NCBI RefSeq assembly: GCF_025725685.1
Contig: NZ_CP107008.1
Coordinates: forward strand, 1,302,001-1,366,000
Length of the DNA stretch: 64,000 nt
Origin: Halomonas sp. M4R1S46
GTDB lineage: Bacteria > Pseudomonadota > Gammaproteobacteria > Pseudomonadales > Halomonadaceae
Direction of reading: 5' to 3'
This document shows, piece by piece, positions 51,991-59,243 of this stretch. The translations under genes and the position numbers were made by a program. Position 1 is the stretch's first letter, and every line of letters begins with the position of its first letter. The notes below the pieces were generated by a model, which was given only the letters and a program-made list of their open reading frames with translations, was not told the origin of the DNA and made no database searches.

Positions 51991-53814
51991 ATGCTGGCGG
52001 TATGGGTGGAACAGCTGCTGGGGTTCGCCTCGGGAGCCCTCACGGCCATTCGTGAAGATGAACGCTATCCGACGCTGATGGCCTGGGCGCGCAGCGAGGG
52101 TCCCGCCCTGGTCGGCGGCGACCTGGCGCTGGCTCAGGCGCTGGCCCCGGAACTCTGGTCGCAGACGCCCCTGGCGCGTCTCGGCTTCGCCTGCGAGGCC
52201 CTGGCCCGGCCGGGACGCAACGAGCCCTGCTGGTGCGATTCCGGGCGCAAGACCAAGCACTGCTGCGGCGCCGTGACGCTGCCCGGTCATGTCCCCTCGC
52301 ACCTGATGTGGATGCTGTCGCTGCGCGACTGGAAGGGCGACACCCTCAAGGCGGCGCTGGCCAGTGGCCGGGCGCCGGCCCAGGCGCTGCTCGAGGCGGG
52401 CCTGATCGCCGCCGAGTCGGGGCAGCGCGGTCGGGCCCAGCAGATCCTCGAGTCGCTGTTCGAGAACGCCGACTGGTCGCGGCTGCCGGAGCAGGCCGAG
52501 CCGGCCTTCGAGATCCTCGTCGACCTCTACCAGGAGCGCGGCTTCCATCGCAAGCGCGAGGCGCTCCTCGACGAGGTGCTCGACCGGGGGCCGCTGTTCC
52601 TGCGCGGCGTGGCCCTCGAGCGGCTCTGCCTGCTGCACCTCGACAACGACGACCTCGACAGCGCCCGGGCGGCCTTCGTGCGCGCCCAGCAGGCGCTGCC
52701 CGACTCGCCGACCCTGGCCTACATCGAGGCCATGCTGCTGCTCCACGAGGGCCACGAGGACGAGGCCGCGGAGCGCTCGCGCTTCTGGTTCCGCCGGCTG
52801 TCCCGGCAGGGCGACCTGGAACCCGAACAGCTGCAGTTCCTCGCCGACCTGGCGGAGAACCCGGGCGCCACCCTCGCCGAGCAGCTGCTCAACGCCGAGG
52901 AGGACCTGGCGGAGCCGCTGGTCTCCCTGCAGGCGCTGCTCGAGGCGCTGCCCACCGCCCCGCGACTCGACATCCGGGCCGAGGACGGGGCCCTGGCCTA
53001 TCACCGCAGCGCCCGGGAGGACACCCTGTTCGCGGCCTTCCAGGCGGTCTTCCAGGCCCAGGTCGAGGGCGAGGCGCCCATGGGCTTCGACAGCGATCCC
53101 TGGCTCCAGGCCGGGGAGTGGCTGCCGGCCCTGTGTGCGCATCCGGAGTGGCTGGACGCCCCCGCCGTGGTGCAGTCCCTGGCCCTGGCGCTGACCAGCC
53201 ACTTCGGCAGCCTGCCGTGGATGGCGCCGAGCCTCTTCGAGCCGCTGGCCGACCGCCTGGAACGCTGGCTGGACCAGGCGCGCCATACCGGCGAGGCGAC
53301 CCTGGGCTGGGAGGTGGCGGACAACGCCGTGCTGCTGCGCACCGGCCTGGCCCTGGTGGTGGGCATGGAGCGCGGCGCCCGCCAACGCTCGCGGGAGCTC
53401 GCCGAGACCCTGCTGACCCTCGACGACGAGGACAGCCTGGGGCTGCGCGAGCTGGTGCTCGACCAGCTGCTGCGCGAGGGGCGCGACCGCGAGGCGCTGG
53501 CCCTGAGCGAGCGGGCCGTGGAGCGGCCGGACGAGGAGGCGGCCCTGCTGGGCATGCTGATGGGACGGGTGCTGGCGCTGTTTCGTCTCGGCCGGCGTGA
53601 GGAGGCCGCCGAGGCCCTGGCCCAGGCCCGTCGCCACAACCCCCATGCCCTGGCCATGCTGTGTGCCGACAACCCGCGACCGGCGAGCCCCGGCACCAAC
53701 GGCACCGCCTCGCCCGGTTCCCGGGCCGAGGCCTGGCAGTACCGCACCCTGATGCGCGACCAGTGGCGCGCCACGCCGGGGGCCCTGGGATGGCTCGACG
53801 AGCAGCTTTCCTGA
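51991..53814 (+). CDS. SEC-C motif protein with helical repeats
   Basis: A 607-residue cytoplasmic protein. The SEC-C metal-binding motif RNEPCWCDSGRKTKHCC is near residues 76-92, followed by TPR-like helical pairs to the end (GQRGRAQQILESLFENADW, DLDSARAAFVRAQQALPDSP, REEAAEALAQARRHNPHA). The SEC-C zinc motif occurs at the SecA C-terminus and in proteins that bind ribosomes, SecB or nucleic acids. The specific role here is unknown. I chose the ATG at 51991 (GGAG six bases upstream); a GTG at 51979 is possible. It follows the ABC1 kinase gene by 63 bases. Confidence 0.75.
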   Translation: MLAVWVEQLLGFASGALTAIREDERYPTLMAWARSEGPALVGGDLALAQALAPELWSQTPLARLGFACEALARPGRNEPCWCDSGRKTKHCCGAVTLPGHVPSHLMWMLSLRDWKGDTLKAALASGRAPAQALLEAGLIAAESGQRGRAQQILESLFENADWSRLPEQAEPAFEILVDLYQERGFHRKREALLDEVLDRGPLFLRGVALERLCLLHLDNDDLDSARAAFVRAQQALPDSPTLAYIEAMLLLHEGHEDEAAERSRFWFRRLSRQGDLEPEQLQFLADLAENPGATLAEQLLNAEEDLAEPLVSLQALLEALPTAPRLDIRAEDGALAYHRSAREDTLFAAFQAVFQAQVEGEAPMGFDSDPWLQAGEWLPALCAHPEWLDAPAVVQSLALALTSHFGSLPWMAPSLFEPLADRLERWLDQARHTGEATLGWEVADNAVLLRTGLALVVGMERGARQRSRELAETLLTLDDEDSLGLRELVLDQLLREGRDREALALSERAVERPDEEAALLGMLMGRVLALFRLGRREEAAEALAQARRHNPHALAMLCADNPRPASPGTNGTASPGSRAEAWQYRTLMRDQWRATPGALGWLDEQLS

Positions 53815-53826
53815 GCCCCGTGGCCC

Positions 53827-55188
53827 TCAGGCGGTCCCGGCGGCCTGCACCAGCGAGCGATCGCGGCTGATCCAGATCGCCAGGGCGATGGCCGGCAGTC
53901 CCAGCAGGGAGGCCAGCAGGAAGAAGCCGGCATAGCCCTGGCCGGCCACCATCAGGCCGCCGAAGCCGCTGAGGAACTTGCCCGGCAGGGTCATCAGCGA
54001 CGAGAACAGCGCGTACTGGGTGGCGGTGTAGGCCCGCGAGGTCAGGCTCGACAGGAAGGCGATAAACACCGCGCTGGCCAGGCCGTTGGAGAGGTTGTCG
54101 CCGATGATGGTGGTCACCAGCATGGCCAGGTTGTCCCCGGCCATCGACAGGGCGACGAACAGCAGGTTGGTCAGGGCGGTGGCCGCCGCCCCCAGCACCA
54201 GGAGCGGCCCGATGCCGTAGCGCGCCACCAGCAGCCCGCCGAGGACCCCCCCGCCGATGCTCATGGCGATGCCGAAGACGTTGGTCACATTGGCGATGGT
54301 CGCCAGGCTGAAGCCCAGGTCGATGTAGAGGGGATTCGCCATGGAGGCCATGGCCAGGTCGCTGATCCGGAAGACCGCCACGAAGAGCAGCAGCCACAGG
54401 GCCTTGCGCCGGTGACGGGTGAAGAAGTCGGTGAAGGGGCAGACCACCGCGCCGATGGCCCAGGCCCCGAGGCGACGCTGCCAGGCCGCGCGGCCGCGAC
54501 TGGCCCGCAGGAAGGCGCGCACCCGGGGCTCGTGGATCAGCTGGGTGGTCAGCGCGAGGCGCTCGGGCTCCGGGCGCACCAGCACCGTGACCACCCCCAC
54601 CCCCACCAGGGCGGCCATGCTCAGGTAGGCGGCCTGCCAGGAGACCAGCGAGGCGACGTAGAGCGCGCCGGCGCCGGCGGCGATCAGGCCGCCGCGGTAG
54701 CCGATGATGTAGGTGGAGGCCATGGCCGCCTGCATGTCGTCGGGGGCCGACTCGATGCGGAAGGCGTCGATGGCGATGTCCTGGGTGGCCGAACCGAAGG
54801 CCACCAGCAGGGCGCAGGCGGCGACCAGCGGCAGGTGGCCCACCGGGTCGAGGCTCGACAGCCCCACCAGGCCGGCGGCGATGGCGAGCTGGGCCAGCAG
54901 CATCCAGCCGCGGCGCTGGCCGAAAGCGCGGGTCAGCCCGGGCAGCGCCAGGCGGTCGACCACCGGCGCCCAGAAGAACTTGATCGAGTAGAGGATGCCG
55001 ATCCAGGCGAAGAAGCCGATGGCCGCCACCTCCACGCCGTCGCTGCGCAGCCAGGCCGAGAGGGTGGAGAACACCAGCAGGAAGGGCAGGCCCGCCGAGA
55101 AGCCCAGGAACAGCATGGTCAGGACCGGTGCCCGCAGGTAGATCGACAGGGCGTCACGCCAGCTGCGCTGCGCGGAAGGGATCGGCAT
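53827..55188 (-). CDS. ampG: AmpG-like muropeptide transporter (MFS)
   Basis: A 453-residue inner-membrane protein with about 12-14 hydrophobic helices. The first is FLGFSAGLPFLLVFSTLSAWL, followed by the AmpG-typical GFFAWIGILYSIKFFWAPVVDR and ATQDIAIDAFRIE. AmpG brings anhydro-muropeptides from the periplasm into the cytoplasm for cell-wall recycling and beta-lactamase signalling. I chose the ATG at 55188, with AAGGAG ten bases upstream. It is divergent from rfaH. Confidence 0.9.
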   Translation of the reverse strand: MPIPSAQRSWRDALSIYLRAPVLTMLFLGFSAGLPFLLVFSTLSAWLRSDGVEVAAIGFFAWIGILYSIKFFWAPVVDRLALPGLTRAFGQRRGWMLLAQLAIAAGLVGLSSLDPVGHLPLVAACALLVAFGSATQDIAIDAFRIESAPDDMQAAMASTYIIGYRGGLIAAGAGALYVASLVSWQAAYLSMAALVGVGVVTVLVRPEPERLALTTQLIHEPRVRAFLRASRGRAAWQRRLGAWAIGAVVCPFTDFFTRHRRKALWLLLFVAVFRISDLAMASMANPLYIDLGFSLATIANVTNVFGIAMSIGGGVLGGLLVARYGIGPLLVLGAAATALTNLLFVALSMAGDNLAMLVTTIIGDNLSNGLASAVFIAFLSSLTSRAYTATQYALFSSLMTLPGKFLSGFGGLMVAGQGYAGFFLLASLLGLPAIALAIWISRDRSLVQAAGTA

Positions 55189-55354
55189 GGCGTAGGCTCT
55201 CCTTGCGGCACGCGCCTCGGTCGGGGCCACGCGCCGAGGCCAACGATGGTAAGATTGCCCCCGCGGTCGGGCGACTCGCGACACGGGCGGCACGCGAGCC
55301 GATTGTTGCAGAGCCCCGGCGGTGATACCAGCCAAAACCTCGATCAGGAGCGCC

Positions 55355-55897
55355 ATGAGTGACGACGATATCCGCCTGGACAATGCCGACGATGCCGTGC
55401 CTCGCTGGTACGTGATCCAGTGCAAGGGCGGCGAGTCCTTTCGCGCCGCCGAGCACCTGGGCAACCAGGAGTACGAGGTCTTCCACCCGGTGCTGCAGGT
55501 CCAGAAGAAGCGACGCGGCAAGCTCGAGTGGATCAGCGAGCCGCTGTTCCCCTACTACCTGTTCATCCGCCTCGACCGTCTGTCCAGCAACTGGCGGCCG
55601 ATCCGCTCGACGCGGGGCGTGCTCAGGCTCGTCACCTTCGGCCTCGACCTGCCGGTGCCGGTGAGCGACGCGCTGGTGGAGACGCTGCGCCAGCAGGGCA
55701 GCCCGGACGCCGAGGACGCGGCCAACGTCTACTTCCGTGCCGGCGAGACGGTGGAGATCACCGAGGGTCCCTTCAAGGACCTCCAGGCGGTCTTCTCCAG
55801 CCACAGGGGCGAGGAGCGTGCCATCGTGCTGCTCAACATGCTGCACAAGCAGCAGCGCCTCGAGATGCCCGTCGCCCAGCTGCGCCGGCGCGACTGA
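55355..55897 (+). CDS. rfaH: Transcription antitermination protein RfaH
   Basis: A 180-residue NusG paralogue. The N-terminal NGN domain is about residues 18-125 (RWYVIQCKGGESFRAAEHL, EPLFPYYLFIRL, TRGVLRLVTFG), followed by a KOW-type C-terminal domain (about 135-180). RfaH boosts transcription of long operons with ops sites, such as those for lipopolysaccharide and capsule. The distinct N-terminus and stand-alone location, away from secE-rplK, argue for RfaH rather than NusG. AGGAG lies four bases before the ATG at 55355. Confidence 0.88.
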   Translation: MSDDDIRLDNADDAVPRWYVIQCKGGESFRAAEHLGNQEYEVFHPVLQVQKKRRGKLEWISEPLFPYYLFIRLDRLSSNWRPIRSTRGVLRLVTFGLDLPVPVSDALVETLRQQGSPDAEDAANVYFRAGETVEITEGPFKDLQAVFSSHRGEERAIVLLNMLHKQQRLEMPVAQLRRRD

Positions 55898-55924
55898 CCG
55901 CTTCCCCCGTTTTTGGAGATTCCC

Positions 55925-56431
55925 ATGACTATCGCCCCGCAGCGGGTCGTGAGCCTGCACTATGTGCTCAGTGACCGGGACGGCAACGTCCTCGACGACT
56001 CGCATGCCCGCCAGACGCCGCTCGAGTACCTGCATGGTCACGGCAATATCCTGGCCGGGCTGGAGCACGCCCTCGAGGGCCGGGCCAGCGGTGCCGAACT
56101 CAGCGTCACCCTGATGCCGGCGGAGGCCTACGGCCTGCGTGACGAGGCCCTGGTGCGCGAGGTCGGCCGCGGTGCCTTCCCGGTGCCCGATCTCGCCCCG
56201 GGCATGCGCTTCCAGACGCCTGGCGACGCCGGCCCGGAGATCGTCACGGTGGTCGAGGTGCGCGACGACAGCGTGCTGATCGACACCAACCACCCGCTCG
56301 CCGGCCACACCCTGTGCTATCGCCTCGAGGTCCTCGAGGTCCGCGAGGCCACCCGCGCGGAGCTGGCCAAGGGGCATCCCCTGCCGCCGGGCACCGCGCC
56401 GGGCGAGGTGGAAGACAAGAAGATGCCCTGA
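55925..56431 (+). CDS. FKBP-type peptidyl-prolyl isomerase, SlyD-like
   Basis: A 168-residue protein with the SlyD/FKBP layout: a short N-terminal FKBP segment (VVSLHYVLSDRDGNVLDDS), LEYLHGHGNILAGLEHALEG, an inserted IF (insert-in-flap) chaperone domain (about residues 70-130) and NHPLAGHTLCYRLEVLEVR. It lacks the long His-rich metal-binding tail of E. coli SlyD. It catalyses prolyl isomerisation and aids folding. It follows rfaH by 27 bases, so it is likely cotranscribed. Confidence 0.9.
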   Translation: MTIAPQRVVSLHYVLSDRDGNVLDDSHARQTPLEYLHGHGNILAGLEHALEGRASGAELSVTLMPAEAYGLRDEALVREVGRGAFPVPDLAPGMRFQTPGDAGPEIVTVVEVRDDSVLIDTNHPLAGHTLCYRLEVLEVREATRAELAKGHPLPPGTAPGEVEDKKMP

Positions 56432-56567
56432 GCGCCGTGGCGTCGTCGTCGGGCGACAGCGCGATGGCCAATTTGCAGCGACTGGGGAAACGGCCGTGGG
56501 GGCGGGGTCATCGTGGCGGGTGCGCGGTAGGCTTGGGGCATCGTTCAGCCACACAGGGAAGCCGACC

Positions 56568-56885
56568 ATGAGCGACACCGCTGCCACCTGCCCCCGCCGT
56601 CGCAAGCTGCTGGCGGCCCTCGGCCTGGTCGGGATCGCCGCCTACGCCGCCCCGACGCTCTCCACCCTGGGCCAGGCCCAGGCCGGTGACTGGGACGACG
56701 GCCGCTGGCGGATCGTCTATGAGACCCACCCGGATGCCCGGGACCGTCGCTATGTGGACGACTATCGCGAGCATCGCCGTCGTCGCCACCACCAGCATCA
56801 CCAGCATGGCCATCGGCACTCGAAACACAGCCGCCACAGCCATAGCCGGCACAGCCACAGCCACAGCTATCCCAGTCGCTGGTGA
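56568..56885 (+). CDS. Small exported His/Ser-rich protein (possible modified peptide substrate)
   Basis: A 105-residue protein with a twin-arginine-like leader (PRRRKLLAALGLVGIAAYAA) and a likely cleavage site at AQA/GD (residues about 39-40). The middle has WDDGRWRIVYETHPDARDRR. The last 38 residues contain 14 histidines and 8 serines, mostly as HS dipeptides separated by Arg or Lys. Such a tail can bind Ni, Cu or Zn and offers many serine phosphorylation sites. The stop codon overlaps the ATG of the next gene (TGATG), so the two are translationally coupled. I do not recognise a named family; the codon bias is like its neighbours, so I consider it real. Confidence 0.75.
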   Translation: MSDTAATCPRRRKLLAALGLVGIAAYAAPTLSTLGQAQAGDWDDGRWRIVYETHPDARDRRYVDDYREHRRRRHHQHHQHGHRHSKHSRHSHSRHSHSHSYPSRW

Positions 56886-58081
56886 TGGGCCGGCTCATCG
56901 AGACCCTGCAGCCGTCGGGGCTCGGGGTGACCGTGCGACTGGAGAATGCCCCGCGACTCGCCGAGGCGCTGCGCACGGCCATGCCCGGCTGGCCGCTGGC
57001 CCGCTGGCCGGCGCCGTCGGCCTTGTCCCGCGAGCTGGCGGCATGGCGGGAAGGCGACTGCTACTACCAGGCCGTGCCGGGCCGGCCGCGCCCCCGGCGG
57101 CTGCCCGGCCTGGCCACGGCGGCCTGCAGCCTGATCGCCGACCTGATTCCGCTGATCCTCGAGGCCCGGCCCCGGCTGCTCGGCCTGCACTGCGCCGCCG
57201 TGGAGGTCGGGGGGCAGCTGGTGCTGTTCCCCGCCACCCACCGCACCGGCAAGAGCCTGCTCAGCGCGGCCTTCGCTGCCGCCGGCTACCGGATCTTCGG
57301 CGACGACGTGCTGCTGCTGACCGACGACGGGCAGGGCAGGGCGCTGGGTATCGCGCCGCGGCTGCGACTGCCCCTGCCGCCGACCCTGCCGTCTGGGCTG
57401 GCGCGCTTCATCGCGGACCATGATGGCGTCTCGGATGATCGCTACCGCTACCTGGCCCTGGACGACGAGTGCCTCGCCGGCCACGGCGAGGCACGGCCCA
57501 TCGGCGCCATCGTGATGCTCGACCGGGTGCTCGGCACGCCGGGCGCGAGCCTGACCCGACTCACCCCCGGCGATGGGCTCCTGCACCTGCTGGGGCAGAG
57601 CCTCGCCGGCGAGGACCATGATCCCGCACGCCTGCTCGAGCGGCTGTTGCCGATGATGCACGACCTGCCCTGTCGCTTGCTCCGCTACGACGATCCCATG
57701 GCGGCCGTCGAGGCGGTGGCGGCGGGGCTGGCCGAGGCGCCCGCGGACGAGCGTTGTCCCGAGGCGCCCCCGGCGGCGCGAGACGACCCGCCGGCCGCCG
57801 GTGACCCGAACGCGGCCTGGCGTCGCCTGCCGGTGGAGACGGAGTATGCGTTGGGCGAGGAACACTTCCTGGTCGATGTCCATGGCGCGGTCCACCGGCT
57901 CAGCGCCGTGGCCGGCGGCATCTGGCGCCTGCTGGGGCTCGAGCCCCTGGCGGGTGCCGAGGTGGCGGCGCTGCTGGCCGAGCGCTTCCCCGACGTCGGG
58001 CGGTCCCGGCTGAGCCGCGATGTGGCGATACTCTTCGACGACCTGGCGGCGGCCGGACTGATCGCGCCCGCCGATTGCTAG
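56885..58081 (+). CDS. HprK-like kinase fused to a PqqD-type peptide-binding domain
   Basis: A 398-residue, apparently cytoplasmic protein. Residues about 95-270 resemble HPr kinase/phosphorylase: GLHCAAVEVGG, a degenerate P-loop ATHRTGKS (117-124) and the acidic pair in FGDDVLLL (139-144). After a Pro/Ala-rich linker (283-311), residues about 315-395 form a PqqD domain (EEHFLVDVHGAVHRLSAVAG, IWRLL), the winged-helix fold that binds RiPP leader peptides. HprK homologues are known to phosphorylate serine of some lasso peptides. Coupling to a Ser-rich small protein suggests that protein as its substrate; this is inference. No HPr or PTS genes are nearby. Confidence 0.82.
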   Translation: MGRLIETLQPSGLGVTVRLENAPRLAEALRTAMPGWPLARWPAPSALSRELAAWREGDCYYQAVPGRPRPRRLPGLATAACSLIADLIPLILEARPRLLGLHCAAVEVGGQLVLFPATHRTGKSLLSAAFAAAGYRIFGDDVLLLTDDGQGRALGIAPRLRLPLPPTLPSGLARFIADHDGVSDDRYRYLALDDECLAGHGEARPIGAIVMLDRVLGTPGASLTRLTPGDGLLHLLGQSLAGEDHDPARLLERLLPMMHDLPCRLLRYDDPMAAVEAVAAGLAEAPADERCPEAPPAARDDPPAAGDPNAAWRRLPVETEYALGEEHFLVDVHGAVHRLSAVAGGIWRLLGLEPLAGAEVAALLAERFPDVGRSRLSRDVAILFDDLAAAGLIAPADC

Positions 58082-58134
58082 GCCACGTCAGGCGGTCTCC
58101 CCTCCGCCCATCCCGTCGCCGGCCTCGCCCGAAT

Positions 58135-58148
58135 CTGACCTGCGTCAA
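58135..58148 (+). promoter_or_regulatory. Upstream ANR/FNR-like half-palindrome
   Basis: CTGAC-CTGC-GTCAA has the inverted repeat TGAC-N4-GTCA and matches the FNR/ANR consensus TTGAT-N4-ATCAA at 7 of 10 positions. It lies 61 bases upstream of the second site. Confidence 0.45.
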
Positions 58149-58195
58149 GTCACGCCGGCCTCCAGGGGCGAGGCCGGCGACAAACTTGATTCAGG

Positions 58196-58237
58196 TCAGC
58201 TCCCGTTCCCCCTCGCCACGCTAGAGTGCACTCAACA
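58196..58237 (+). promoter_or_regulatory. ANR/FNR-type class II promoter of the CcoM-like gene
   Basis: TTGAT-TCAG-GTCAG (58196-58209, 8 of 10 positions of the ANR/FNR consensus) is followed 22 bases later by TAGAGT (58232-58237). A start site about 7 bases after this -10 puts the box centre at -41.5, the classical position for activation by FNR-type regulators. The downstream gene would thus be induced by low oxygen. Confidence 0.65.
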
Positions 58238-58259
58238 CATCGAGACGGGGGACCACACC

Positions 58260-58382
58260 ATGTACTGGGATGACGCCGTGATCTTCGGGTTGGCCACCGT
58301 CGGGATGATGATCGCTTTCATGGGGGGCTGGATCGGGTTCATCGTTCGCGACCACCATCGCAAGGGCAAGCACGGACACTGA
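58260..58382 (+). CDS. CcoM-like small subunit of cbb3-type cytochrome oxidase
   Basis: A 40-residue peptide with one membrane helix (about residues 6-29, VIFGLATVGMMIAFMGGWIG) and a basic C-terminus with several His. The start MYWDDAVIFG and the TVG-MM-AF pattern recall the CcoM peptides of Pseudomonas cbb3 oxidase, whose start (aromatic-x-D-N/D) and TVGLMVAF segment I remember. That comparison is from memory. Such small subunits stabilise the oxidase. The ANR-type promoter fits a micro-oxic respiratory role. GGGGGA lies 9 bases before the ATG, and a strong terminator follows, so it is a monocistronic unit. Confidence 0.7.
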   Translation: MYWDDAVIFGLATVGMMIAFMGGWIGFIVRDHHRKGKHGH

Positions 58383-58430
58383 GCCAGCCGCTCCATCAGT
58401 CGTCAGGGGAGGGGGGAGCTTCCCCCCACT

Positions 58431-58460
58431 AGGCCGATCCACCTGGATCGGCCTTTTTTT
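58431..58460 (+). terminator. Intrinsic terminator after the CcoM-like gene
   Basis: An 11-base inverted repeat AGGCCGATCCA/TGGATCGGCCT with a CC loop, followed directly by a run of T (58454-58460). It is the most classical rho-independent terminator in the window. A second hairpin (GGGGG/CCCCC around GAGCTT) lies just before it at 58411-58427. It also lies next to the convergent lytic transglycosylase stop. Confidence 0.93.
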
Positions 58461-58472
58461 ATCCGGAAACCG

Positions 58473-59243
58473 TCAGCGCTGGGCGGTGGCCCGTTCCACG
58501 GCGTCGCCGCCGGTGGGCGTCCAGCGAGTGGCGAGGGCACGCATCACCCGCTCGGGGTACCAGGTCTTGCCCAGGCTGCCGTTGTAGCGGGCCAGCGCCC
58601 GGGTCAGGTCGCCCCGTTCCACCGCCAGGTAATGGGCGAGGATGGTGCAGCCATAGCGCAGGTTGCGCCAGGGATCCTTGAGGTCGTCGGCGGGCAGCCC
58701 CAGCTCGCGAATCCAGAACGGCATGATCTGCATCAGGCCGGTGGCCCCGGCCGAGGACACGGCATCGGCGCGGAAGGCACTCTCCACCTGGATGACCGCC
58801 AGCACCAGCTCCGGGGCCAGCCCCGCGAGGCGCGCCTCCTGGTGGACGCGGGCCAGCAGGGCCTGGCGGTAGGCGTCGTCGGCCACGTAGCGCGCCAGGC
58901 GTGGCGTCATGTCCCGGACCCACTGGCGGGCCGCCCAGATCTCCGCGGGCGCGCGCGGCGCCTGGCGCACGCCGACCAGGGTGGTGCGCAGCGAGGCGGG
59001 CATCTCGGGCAGGGCGCGCACGCCGGCGGGCAGCTCGCGCGGCGGCGTGGCGGAGAGCGCCGCGAGAAAGCCCGCCTCGCCCCGGGCCAGGGCGGGCGGG
59101 CTCGCGAACCACGCCGTCACCAGCAGGGCGACGGCGAGCCGGCGTCCCTCAGGCGTCGATCTTCTCGCGCAGGAAGTCGAGGATCTCCTCGGCGGGTACC
59201 ATGGTGGCGTCGGTATCACGGCGTCCCTTGTATTCCAGTTCAC
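58473..59243 (-). CDS. SLT-type lytic transglycosylase
   Basis: A goose-type/SLT lysozyme-fold enzyme: VIQVESAFRADAVSSAGATGLMQIMP carries the catalytic Glu (in VES) and the GLMQIMP motif, followed by NLRYGCTILAHYLA and ALARYNGS. It cleaves peptidoglycan between MurNAc and GlcNAc. A hydrophobic stretch LAVALLVTAWFASPPALA acts as signal peptide. The start is uncertain: the open frame to 59243 overlaps proS by 95 bases. A shorter start near 59120 would give no n-region, so an in-frame GTG or the ATG at 59243 is needed. Translation is likely coupled to proS. Confidence 0.85.
   Translation of the reverse strand: MNWNTRDAVIPTPPWYPPRRSSTSCARRSTPEGRRLAVALLVTAWFASPPALARGEAGFLAALSATPPRELPAGVRALPEMPASLRTTLVGVRQAPRAPAEIWAARQWVRDMTPRLARYVADDAYRQALLARVHQEARLAGLAPELVLAVIQVESAFRADAVSSAGATGLMQIMPFWIRELGLPADDLKDPWRNLRYGCTILAHYLAVERGDLTRALARYNGSLGKTWYPERVMRALATRWTPTGGDAVERATAQR

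Noticed and set aside
49402..53646. A 1414-residue open frame on the minus strand across topB, the ABC1 kinase and the SEC-C gene
   Set aside because: It is antisense to three well-supported genes and low-complexity; long shadow frames are common at this GC content.
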